The notes below the pieces were generated by a model that did not search any database, was not told the DNA's origin, and saw nothing but the letters and a program-made list of their open reading frames with translations. Shown piece after piece: positions 47,037-56,850 of a DNA stretch of 64,000 nt. Made by a program: the position numbers and the translations under genes. The first letter of the stretch is position 1. The number at the start of each line of letters is the position of its first letter. The stretch is from positions 62,001 to 126,000 of the forward strand of contig JAEQBH010002433.1 in the NCBI GenBank assembly GCA_016808115.1, given 5' to 3'. The DNA comes from Tetrastigma voinierianum (taxonomy: Eukaryota > Streptophyta > Magnoliopsida > Vitales > Vitaceae).

Positions 47037-48649
47037 TAAAACTTGTTAACCAAACCAAAACACGTACACAAAATTTGTCACTATTACCAAAGGACTATCA
47101 CCTATCCACCAAGAACGCGCCAAAAACTGTTAACATTATACTATATAAATCAAATTAAATCTCAGAGTAAATCATTTTTCAAAGTTTGGTTTTGGTCCTG
47201 CTATTCTCGCAAGTGCACAGTCGACAAGTAATAAATGGATTTAAGTCCGTATATCGATCCCAATAAGAGATCTCCGTGACTTTAAATCAACTACCCCGAC
47301 TACTCTCAATTTCCATACTATTCGGGACCACAGCACGATAGTGGGATCCAAGATTAAGGTGTTGAAAAAATGAAACGAACAAAAGGAAAATAACTGAAAT
47401 ATCCAACATACTGGAAGATAAAGAATAAAGAATAATGAATTTCTAATAAAAGAAATGAATATCGAATAGCTATCCTCGCAGGACACATCAATAGAAACAG
47501 CTTATGTTGAACTATCGATTCCCCGTAGTTACTCCCGATAAAAATTTTCGATTATCTCCGCTTCAAAATCTATCCAAGGCGTTTCAGCAGTGCAGCTGGA
47601 TCTCTCCACACTCCACATTCTCATTATCTAATCCGACCCGATTCTCTCGACTACAGGAATTAGATAACTACTTTTTAACGGACTTCCTAATTCTCGATAT
47701 TTTTCAATACTTTTCATACCCATTTTACATCGTAAACCTTAGCTCCCAAGTTATCGGTCAAGCAAGGATATACAATCCTGTATTGCTCCTCCGAAATTAG
47801 AATAGATCAACCTTTCCTTGATTAGACCTCGCCTAACACCGGACGGGCCTCACTATCCGACCGAGGTGAATCCCCTTTGCTTGTTTAAATAGATAACTCA
47901 TTCAACTCGTTTTCGATTTCATGAGAAGAGGATTTATCTGGGCTAACTTACAAAGCTCAAAAGATCCCTAATAGCAGGTTAGTATACCTCAAAGAAATGT
48001 ACATTACCCTCGTGAATGTCTTCCCTCGTGTCACCGCAGGACCTCCTTGAAATCGTGTGGCAATGACGCAAATCTTAACGGGTATAAGAAACCGATATTC
48101 GATCCCAAGACAAATAAACCCAAACCAGAAGTACCATTAACCGAATGGTCGTCGTAAACAACTACAGAAAGATAAATTCTCGACTATAACGCTCACTCTA
48201 ATGGAAGCCGATTCCCACCGTTCGAATCACACGATACGCATTCCTCCTCCGATCATAAGAATAATCGTAATTTGAAACTCGAAACAATCGAATTCCAGAA
48301 ATTTTGGTCTGAACTTCAAACATTCCGTAGTAATTTGAAAAGAAATTGAATTCTCGTGACCAAATTTCACTTCTCAAACGACAACATCCGTATCTCGTAA
48401 ATACAACGAAATAAAAATACGATAAATATGTCTACTCTAAAACGACGTAAAAAAAAAAAATAAGAAAAGAAAAAAAAAAGAAAAGAAAATAAAGAAAAAT
48501 GAGCCTCTCGCCTATCCGCACCTCTCACCGTGGCCGCCAAGTCGCTTTCATGAAATGGATAGCCTCGTATTTATAGGTTCCTCAATCAGCCCTAATCCCA
48601 ATGTAGCCTCTCGGCCAGGGGTTTCAAAATGGTTCGCCCAATTCACCGC

Positions 48650-49370
48650 TCAAGTCGCGACTTCGCCTTTGTAGCGACATCATCGATGTCGCGACATCAA
48701 TCTCACGTCGCTTTACATCAACTTACTCTATGTGCTTTCTTTGATTTGGTCATTCTCGATGCTCCGCGACATCAATATCTTGTTAGTCGCCGGCCATCTT
48801 CCTCAATGCCTCGCGTGCTTCACCGTTTTCCTAACGCCGCGACGGCCGATGTCTCGTCGCGACTTCAACTCAAGTCGCGCAGTCTTCAATCGATGTCTTC
48901 TGACATGTCGCGACATCAATTCTCGCCGCCGACATCATCTTAAGAACCGTAGGCTTCAATCGGTCAAAGCTTCATGTCGGGTCGCGACATCGATATCTTG
49001 TCGCGACATCTCTTTTTGCACTTCTACACGCTGGATCTGTCGTTCTCGATGTCACTATTGACCGATATCTTGTCGCCACCTCACCTTAAGAGCTTCAACC
49101 TTCATCGAAAGGTGTCTCGTGTCGCTGACATCTCACCGTCAGCGACATCGCCAGTTCCGGCAGCCTTCCATCGATCTAAACCTCTCATAGCTTAATGGTG
49201 TTTGCTTGTCAGCGAATTTCCATCCTAGTCACTTTACGACTCAACTCCCTTGTCACACCGAATGTCGTCGCGACGCCCGCTCTCTAGCCCCCGGTTACCC
49301 TTCAGTCGCTTATCTCGTACTTACCGTCGCTGACCGCATCAGCCTCTCTACTCTCTCGTGTGTCGCGACT
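48650..49370 (-). repeat. cluster of GTCGCGAC palindromes in U3 of right LTR
   Basis: About ten to twelve copies such as AAGTCGCGACTT, GATGTCGCGACATC, CATGTCGCGACATC and TTGTCGCGACATC, matching the layout of the left LTR. Confidence 0.85.
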
Positions 49371-49618
49371 CCCTTTCAGAATTTGACCGCGGTAAACCCC
49401 AAAACTGCATCAATGAATCAGCCAATTGTTTCCGTTTCTGCTCTGCCATTCGACTGCACTTTTCCTCCACTTATCATCGTATTTTCTACTTTCTTTCTCT
49501 CCTTCCCGCTTAATAACAATTTGGTGGAGTTTCTTCATATTTCTCAGATATTACCATTCATTTCTAAATGAAAAATCAAATGTAAAAATGGATCAAAATA
49601 TGACTTTTAAGCTCATCA

Positions 49619-50110
49619 CTTAAACACAAATTTGGCTTGATGATTCCCAGCGGCGCTTTCAATCCTGGGGAGGTTTCGACTGGTTAGCTCTTCCGCCAAT
49701 ACCACTCATTTGGCCATTCCACCCTTTGGTGAGATCCTTCCTTTTCTCTCTTGAGTTATCCATCCTTGGGATGATCTTTGTTGCTTTGATGATCCAAGAA
49801 TTATATTCTTGATGTATTGTTGTTGTGAGCCTCTAGTTTTCTTACTAGAGAAGAACTTGGGGTAACGCATTATTGTCATCAAGTTGGAAATAAAGGGAAG
49901 TTTACGCCTATGGGTCCCATGGTTTTTGCATTCCCTTTTCATTCGTGGTTTTCCACATAAAAAAATTAAGTCAGTTCCCAACAGGGTTCATTTATTGTTG
50001 TGTCCTCGTCAGGCTTTGTTGTTGACTTATTTGTTTGTTGAACCTATTTTGGCACACAAAGAGGGAAAGGTCATTTTTAGATTCATTGTATTTGGTAGTC
50101 TTTCCCAATA
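49619..50110 (+). repeat. 3' LTR of element E, second part
   Basis: It resumes the copia LTR after element F: TTGGCTTGATGATTCCC, GGTTAGCTCT, TGGTGAGATCC, then to TTCCCAATA at 50110. It aligns with 28160-28579. There are a few small insertions relative to the 5' LTR. Confidence 0.85.
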
Positions 50111-50640
50111 ACCTATTCTATTTTTGAGAGGTGGAATTTTGCACCTATTTTTTATTCTTTTGAAATGGACAATGAATAAATTTTTTGTTTCCCCAATCCT
50201 TTGAGTCACCCAAGAGAATTCTACAATACAAACCTTAGGTTCAGCTCTGAAGAACTGTTTATGAAACTGTCTTTTTATTTCCTGTCAACTCATAATAGAA
50301 TTTCTTGGTGTTGTTGCATGCCAAGTGAAAACAACTTCCATTAATGAGTTTGGAAACAACTTGAGTTTGAAATATTCCTCATAGTCAGTCAATTCCCTCC
50401 ACAATCGAACTATGAACACGGGTGCCGCCATTGCTCCAATGGGGATTATCCATCTTCTCTAGAGAACAATAAGAAGTCAGGAATTCTATACCCCATTGGA
50501 TAAGGATTTTATCTGTCTATTATTTCTAGGTATGGCTTGTAGAATTTTGGGCGATCAACTTTCCTAAGACCCTGTCCATAAAGCTCTTGTATTGTCCCTT
50601 TTATTGCTTCCAAGTCCAATGATAGAGGTGGTTGCATAAA
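50111..50640 (-). pseudogene. fragment of a second Ty3/gypsy gag
   Basis: Minus-strand blocks in order: ELYGQGLRKVDRPKFYKPYL (about 50600-50540), IPDFLLFSREDG (about 50490-50455), LFPNSLMEVVFTWHATTP (about 50360-50300), FHKQFFRAEPKVC (about 50265-50225) and WVTQRIGETKNLFIVHFKRI (50213-50154). These are typical of a gypsy gag unlike Athila. It is cut on the left by element E. Stops are present. Confidence 0.75.
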
Positions 50641-51440
50641 ATGTGTCTGAATAATGTGCCTTTGTCTCTGTCTTCTTGTTTAGACATTCAAATTGAAAAT
50701 GTCCAAGCTTAGGGCAATTGTAGCACTCAATGGTAAACTTATCAAAACTTTGTCTACCTCTACCTCTTCTTCTTCCTCTTGATTTATCTTTTTAAGTAAC
50801 CTTCAATGCTTGTTCTTCCACAACATGGTTATTCAAGTACGTTGCTCTCCACGCATCGTAAGACCCGCTTTTGTAGCTCATCAATGGATGAAGTGTCTAC
50901 ATCATTAGGCTCCTCAATAGAGCACACATCATAGTCAAATTTAGGAGACATAGATCCCAATATCTTTTCAATGACCACAACATCATCTATCTTCTCACCA
51001 TGAATCCTCATTTTGTTGGCTATAGTAAGGGTTTGAGCACTGTACACATTCATAGATCCCCCTACCTTTATGTAGAGCGCGCACCTGAAATTCCTTTCGA
51101 AGATCTTATCGTTATATATGTTGCTGACCCGTGCGGTTTCTCGAAACTTTTGCTTTAAAGAGTCCTGAATGCTCTTAGCCATATCCTTGTTTAGAATGGT
51201 CTCCAAGTGTTAGTTATGTGTGTATGAGCCAAGAAGAGTTTTCTCCATTTCAGTTCTTACGGTTGTATCTAACAACCAAAAGGTGATTTGCTTATTCAGA
51301 TTCTAGTAATTTGTTTATGGCCTGAAGCATTGAAGACACAGAATCCATGCTCAACAAGTACCCGCTTTCGGTTTAGAAATTGTGATTTTCGACACTAGGG
51401 CTGATCGATCAATGGCTTGGAAGAAATAATTCTTAGCCTT
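50641..51440 (-). pseudogene. copia gag fragment with CCHC zinc knuckle
   Basis: 50829-51206 is open on the minus strand for 125 residues. It includes ETILNKDMAKSIQDSLKQKF and LTIANKMRIHGEKIDDVVVI, then EKILGSMSPKFDYDVCSIEE, the UBN2 gag core. Downstream an intact knuckle CYNCPKLGHFQFEC is coded at about 50730-50681. N-terminal remains reach about 51440. It belongs with the primer site and LTR at 53037-53381. At about 50640 it abuts the gypsy gag fragment. Confidence 0.88.
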
Positions 51441-51621
51441 CAAACCCTTCAATTTTTCATCTTCAGTCACTTTCTTTTGTCATTCAGTGAGTTTTGCCCC
51501 TGCTTTTGTTGCAAGGATCCCTTGTTCTATCAAGCCCCAACAAGTTTTGAGCGTAGAAGATTCTCCATTAGCGCCACGGTGATCATCACATCCATCAAGC
51601 TTTTAGATTGCTGGTTGCCTT
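51441..51621. other. residual leader of the copia gag fragment
   Basis: No domain seen. It lies between the gag N-terminus and the solo-LTR-like insertion. Confidence 0.4.
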
Positions 51622-52947
51622 TGTGACGCCCCGAGGCAGGGTGTCGTTGACTACCCATCAACGCGAAATCTCTGGGGTCTCTCTTCATGAGACCACGTCA
51701 CCAAAAATGGCCACTTGGGCCTAGGCATAATACTCATAAAATGTGATTTTATACAAAAAGGTTTATTTGTTGTATTTATTACAATTTACACAAAGCTGAG
51801 TCTCTTGCTGAATTTTACAAAATACAAGATAAGGCCGGTGTGGCCATTTCTTACGCTTCTAAGACTAGAGTCGTCCATTTCCAAGTGTGTCTTGATTTTG
51901 AAAAATATATTCCCACGACGGGGTGGCGATGCCCGGAGTGGTGAATTTCCCTACTTAGGTTACTCCCACCTAAGTCACGATGCAGGCACCTGAAACATTC
52001 AACACATGCTAATATATCACTCATGCATATATTAACATAATTAATTGCATACAACATGTTATTCAATTTTGACAATAACATAAGATTAAGCTCCACATGA
52101 AGTTTAGGCCTGTGATGATCCGTCTTGGAGGCGCCCCATGACATCCCACAAACATGTTATTTTCTCGCTAAGCGATAACCTGACACCACACCAATCAAGC
52201 AAACAGTCCATTAATTTGTCAAACCCATTCAAGTTTATTCACTCGGGTCCAAATCTTTTGGGGCGAAATCTAAACCACCAGGGCTAACAAATCCCATCCA
52301 TTACATAGCCCTCAGCGAAAGGTGTAGTAGGAGAAAAACCCTACCTTTAGGGTTTGTCGAAACTCCCTAATATCGGCCTTGAAGCTCTCACTATGAGGAT
52401 CAACTCTCCCTCTTGCTCCGCTTCCTGACACCTGTCCGATCGTCGGGAAACTTAGAGAGAAGGTGGAGCCTCTCTCTATAAAAACCCTCTCTTCCTCTAT
52501 CTCCCTTTCTCGGTTGGTCTCTCTCTCTTTCCCTCTCCCAAACTGATTTGGGTCAAGGTTGGTCAAGAGAAAAGTCCTCTCAATGCCACATGTCAAATTC
52601 CTATTGGTTGAGAGGATTACACCTTATCCTCTTATCCAACCACTTGAGATTTCCCTCTAATGGCATGATGCCATGTGTCACATGTGAGCCCCACTTGAGC
52701 TCAATGTTTGACTCTCCCACGGCTTGACCGTGGCGCCTCTTGGGCCACTCATAAAAATGCCAAGTGTCGCACTCGTGCCTCGGCATGAAATTAGACTATC
52801 TCGGAATTTGTGAAGTCGACGTGGTAGCTAGATTTCGAGGCGATTCCAACGGTGAAGTAGATCTCGTCATCGAGATCTAGAAAAATTCCGGTTTGACCCG
52901 TACCCATTTTATCCTTCATAGGAAATCTGGATTTTTCAGGTCTCACA
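51622..52947 (+). mobile_element. solo-LTR-like insertion (1.33 kb)
   Basis: Bounded by TGTGACGCCCCGAGG and GGTCTCACA, so it starts TG and ends CA with short inverted TGTGA/TCACA. It carries a TATA box CTATAAAAACC near 52476 followed by a CT-rich stretch, as in plant LTR U3-R junctions. It interrupts the leader between the copia gag and its primer site. The flanking bases (GCCTT and TGCAC) do not form a clear duplication, so ends or class may be wrong. Confidence 0.5.
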
Positions 52948-53036
52948 TGCACCAAAGTTGCTTTCGATAGTCAACCTTCTTTGCTGCATGCTTATACATG
53001 GCTGCTTCTCAAGTTTTGATCAAGCCTAGTGACGGG

Positions 53037-53381
53037 GCTTTGATACCAAATGTTAAGAAACCTTGGAACATAAAAAAAAAAACTTGGGAGAGTATATTAT
53101 TTTCAAAAGAAAAAATATTGGCTTGTAAAATAGGACCTGAATAAACTCAAACAAACTGAAAAACTACCAACATTTAACACCCTAAAAACATGGTCCAGGA
53201 CCATAGAATGAATCAAATTAAACAGCACATCCCTTACCAACAGGGAATATATAAAATCAGTAACAATCAACTTAAAAACTACTTTAACATAGTTATGTAT
53301 TAGGTTTCCAAGGTGGGAAAGACGAGCTATTCTATATATACTTCGTTCAACTTTATCATACTGCCATATATATATATATAT
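53037..53381 (-). repeat. copia primer site and LTR end, interrupted by element G
   Basis: Minus-strand TGGTATCAAAGC (53048-53037) lies two bases from the LTR end (…CTTAACA at 53051). The LTR runs right to the (TA)n tract, where element G is inserted, and must continue after 63235. The outer end of this LTR was not located. Confidence 0.7.
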
Positions 53382-54104
53382 TGATGATGCTTTTTCAGAA
53401 TTGGGTTTGGAGCGTGTAGGGGTCGTCGTGGGACCTAAGACCTCTTTGGCGGGCTGGGATGCGAGGCTCTTGGTTATGGTGAGGTGAGATCATTTGCTGC
53501 TGATGATCTAGGAGCTTTGGACGTAACACTTCTCACGCAAAGCAGAAGGGGCTGGCGAGGGCCTGCAGTGGCGCTCCGTCACCTAAGTCGGTTCAGAGAG
53601 AAAGAGACTGCTTAGAGAGTGAATGTGTTGCATATGAATATCTGTCAAGAGTGCGTCCCTTTCACATTGGGGTGGCCACGTATTTATAAGTGCCATATTA
53701 TTCCCAATTTGAGAGTCAGTAAGGATTCTTTCCCGGATGGGATATTTGTTGCCTTCTTAGTTTTAGAAAGAGATATTGAAGGAATAGTTTATTGAAATTA
53801 TCCTCCTTCCTTTAGTGAGATCGAGGCGGTTGCGGGATAATATATTATTTAGAATTATCCTACTTCACTTATTAATTGAATTTGATTGATTTGCGGGATA
53901 ATATATTATTAGGAGATTATCATGTTTCCCTTATTGGTGAGATTGTGAGTTCTGGGGATGTGAGGCCTTCGATTATCCATATCATCGGCCTTTGGGGCGA
54001 GTGGACTGGGCTTTCGTTTTGGGCGACGCTAGGGACTTGGGTGTTTTATAGGGCTTGCCTCCTCCTTTGGGCCCTGAGTAGGTGGGCTGCGACGCCTATT
54101 TTCA
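53382..54104 (-). repeat. 3' LTR of element G (723 bp)
   Basis: It shares with 62494-63230 long blocks such as GAAAGAGATATTGAAGGAAT, ATTATCCATATCATCGGCCT and CTTGGGTGTTTTATAGGGC (plus strand). TATA box at 53681-53690. Confidence 0.85.
53681..53690 (-). promoter_or_regulatory. TATA box of left LTR of G
   Basis: Minus-strand CTTATAAATA; the counterpart in the right LTR is CTATAAATAATG at 62815-62804. Both are followed by a purine/pyrimidine-biased tract. Confidence 0.55.
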
Positions 54105-54429
54105 AACCCCATGGAGGTTGCCCCGACCCTTGTGCACGGGGTGTGTGTGGGTAAGAACATGTATTCTTGTATCGGGTGTGATTTCACGTGTCGACTAGGG
54201 GCTGGATTATTAGGGCTTTATTAGGTAAGTCTTGTAATGCAGTGATAATGATGACCTTCCCGGTTCAGCTCATTTCTTAGTAAATATCCTCGTAGTTAAG
54301 TCTTGCGTTCCTTGAGCCAGAATGGCTAAATTGAGCGTCACGAGTTGAGAGATTCTCGCTCGTCAGCCAGTCGCTAGAGGCCGATGGGGGCTGGCTTGTT
54401 GTTTGGACCGTTCACTGAGTATGCGACTT
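54105..54429 (-). other. tail of element G next to 3' LTR
   Basis: No repeat or coding seen. It begins (minus strand end) with the polypurine-like CAACCTCCATGGGGTT. Confidence 0.5.
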
Positions 54430-54960
54430 TTAGTGGGGTCGTCGGTCTGCAGTGTGATCTCCATCGGCTGACTTGCGCATATGGCGAATTGATTCCTTAG
54501 GTGCATGACATGCTTTTTGGCGAGAGTCGTCAATGCAGTTGTTGTTTCTCCATCCGGTGACTTGTATGAGCGGTGATTCCGTAAATTTTGCATGACCTCC
54601 CTTTTTGTTTGAGAGTCGTCGTCAATGTAAGATGTTGTTCTCCATCGGCTAGCATGTGTCGGCCAGACGATTTCTAGGATTTGCGACACGCTTTTGCGTG
54701 AGGTCGTTAATGCGAAGTAGGTGGGTAGAGCTCGTCTCGCCCAGAACTAATGGGAGAGCTGTGGTGTGAGACCAGATTAGTGAAGCTCATCCATGTGTAT
54801 TGATGGGAAGGCTAGAGTCGGTCTGAGCAGAGATGGTGTTGATAGAATTCTTGAGGAAGAGCTCGTCAGTTTAAGCGGTTGACCTCCATCGGTTGTCTTA
54901 CATGAGTTGAGCAGTTCCAATTCCTTAGGTTCTTGGGCTGCTTTTGAGGTGAAAGTCGTC
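54430..54960 (-). repeat. ~88-bp tandem repeats in element G
   Basis: Units starting at about 54436, 54524, 54611 and 54862 share a GTCGTC start, CTCCATCGGxTG and a GATTCCTTAGGT or similar block. About 140 bp of the ~24-bp repeat type (54720-54860) interrupts the array. Confidence 0.7.
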
Positions 54961-54975
54961 GATGGTTAGAGCGGT

Positions 54976-56850
54976 GAGAGCTTCGTTGTGGGAATTTGTT
55001 GGTGAAGGCTCGTCGAATCGTGAGTAGGGTTCGCTGCATGGTGATGGGAAAGGCTAGATCCAATGAAATGGCCAGCAGGGCAGATCCATCGAAGGGGCGT
55101 GGAAGGGCTCGTCGGGATGGGCGATTCAGGAACTCATCCATATCGAAGGGAAGAGCTTAGTCAATATGGATTGTAGGATGGGCCGATACGCTTCGATATC
55201 ACGGTGAAAGGGCTAGATCAATGTGAATAGTAGGAAGGAGCCCGTCTGTTTGAAGTGCAGTGAAGGGCTCGTCAAAGCGAATAGTAGGAGCTCGTCCGTC
55301 TGAGTTGAGGGGAGAGCTCGTGAGTGGATTGTTAGGCGGGAGCTCGTCCATGCTAGGCCCAAGGGAGGGCTGTCGGGTGAAATTGTAGAGCTAGTAAATA
55401 ATAGGAATTTCGTCAAGTAAATTTGTTGGGAAGAACTGGTCAGGGGCTGTAAGAGCTCGTCCGGTGTAGATAATAGGGGCTAAATCAAGTAAATTTTATT
55501 GGGAAAACTCGTCAGGAAAATGTATAGAGCTTCGTCATGTAAATAATGGAGCTCAGTGAGTAAATTTGTTGGGAAGAGCTTCGTCGGGAAGAGCGTTGTA
55601 GAGCTGGTAGTGTAGATAATGGGAGCTAGTCAAATCAAATTTGTTGGGAAGAGCTCGTCCAGTGTGCATTGTTGTAGGCGGAATAATAGGGGCTCGTCAA
55701 ATGGAAACATTGGGAAGAGCTCGTCGAATTGAAGCATTGTAGAGCTCGTGGAGTGTAGATAATAGGAGCTCGTCAAATGAAATTGACAGGAAGAGAGCTA
55801 ATCCAGGAGTTTGTTGTAAGGCTGTTGGTCATAGATAATAGGGAGCTCGTCAGAGTAGGTACATTGGGAAAGAGCTCTATTCGGGAAAGTATTAATAAGA
55901 GTTCGATCCCGTATAAATAATAGAGACTCGTCAGTAAATTTGTGTTGGGAAGGCTCGTCGGGAAGGCTGTTGTGGAAATTTGTCAGTGTGATAATAGAGA
56001 CTCGTCAGTGGAAGTACATTTGGGAAGAGCTCGTCGAATTGAAGTAATTGTAAGGCTTCGTCCATGTAGATAATAAGATTTCGTCGAGTAAAATTTTGAT
56101 GGGAAAGAACTCGTCGGGAAGGCCCATTGTAAGAGCTTCGTCCATGTAGATAATAGGAGCTAAGTCAAGTAAATTTTATTTGGGAAGAGCTGCGTTGGAA
56201 GCATTGTAAGGCTTCGTCAGTGTAGCAGAGTAGCTAAGACTCGTCAATCTAAATAGTAGGGGCTCGTCCATCTGAGTTGAGGGATGAGCCTCGTCAATAT
56301 GAATTGTAAGAAGGAGCCCGTCTTTTTGGAGTGCAGCGAAGGGCTCATGTGTAAATATGAAACTAGGAGACGTGTTTGAAGTCCGGCGAAGGGCTCGTCA
56401 ATGTAAATATGTGAGGCTCGTCCATTTAGGTTGAGGATGAGCCGGGTCGATAAATTATGAAAAGACTTTGTCCCATTTAACAGGTGCGTGAAGGGCTCGT
56501 CAATGTAAATAGTAGGAGGGAGCCGTGCGTTTGAAGTCATTGAGAAGACGTCCAGAAGTGTAAATAATAGTAGGGGCTCGTCCATTGGGTTGAGGGATGA
56601 GCCGGGTCGATGGGTGTAGGGCAGATGCATTTGGGTCACGTGAAGGGGCTCGTCAGTGTAAATAGTAGAAGGGAGCGATCACGTTTGAAGTCCAGGTGAA
56701 GGGCTCGTCATTCGAGTTAAGGTTGAGTTGGGGGCCAGGCCTCGTCGGTGCCGTTATGAAGGGCCCGTCACGTGGGTGCGGCGAAGGGCTCGTCTTGTGA
56801 ATAGTAGGAGCTCGTCATTACGAATCGAGAGACGAGCCTCGTCGATATGA
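54976..56850 (-). repeat. GAGCTCGTC repeat block (~24-bp subunits, ~73-100-bp higher order)
   Basis: Dozens of subunits ending GAGCTCGTC or GGGCTCGTC on the plus strand. At 55380-56220 three subunits form a ~73-bp pattern (…TAGATAATAGGAGCTCGTC, …TTGGGAAGAGCTCGTC, …CATTGTAGAGCTCGTC). At 56230-56830 another set forms a ~100-bp pattern (AATAGTAGGGGCTCGTC, GAGTTGAGGGATGAGCC and others). Confidence 0.85.

Larger units (their letters stand above)
34364..49618 (-). mobile_element. Athila-like Ty3/gypsy element F (15.3 kb), nested in copia E
   Basis: Minus-strand element with 2.6-kb LTRs (34364-36975 and 46955-49618), both starting TGATGAGCTTAAAAGTCA on the minus strand. A perfect 18-base primer site TGGCGCCGTTGCCGGGGA (47036-47019) matches the plant tRNA-Asp 3' end, the site known for Athila-type elements. 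Domains follow in the gypsy order gag, protease, RT, RNase H, integrase, then a 4.5-kb untranslated region, then the polypurine tract AAGTTTGGGAGAGTT (36990-36976). All frames are broken. The flanks CTTTG (34359-34363) and CTTAA (49619-49623) are only a weak duplication, but the copia LTR resumes on the far side. Confidence 0.9.
46955..49618 (-). repeat. 5' LTR of element F (2.66 kb)
   Basis: It aligns along its length with 34364-36975 but with many 1-4 bp indels. It includes the TATA box (48568-48575), the palindrome cluster (48650-49370) and the duplicated ~85-bp end unit (46955-47135). If the perfect primer site at 47019-47036 is the one used, the LTR would end at about 47044 instead. Confidence 0.85.
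27942..50110 (+). mobile_element. Copia element E (Tork/Tnt1-like), split by two later insertions
   Basis: 5' LTR 27942-28579, primer site 28583-28594, gag, protease start, solo LTR insertion (29781-31453), integrase, RT, RNase H, polypurine tract 34134-34151, 3' LTR first part 34152-34363, gypsy element F insertion (34364-49618), 3' LTR second part 49619-50110. The ends carry an imperfect duplication ACATA (27937-27941) / ACCTA (50111-50115). Without its guests it is about 5.2 kb. RT lacks one catalytic aspartate. Its LTR differs from A and B, so it is another family of the same lineage. Confidence 0.9.
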
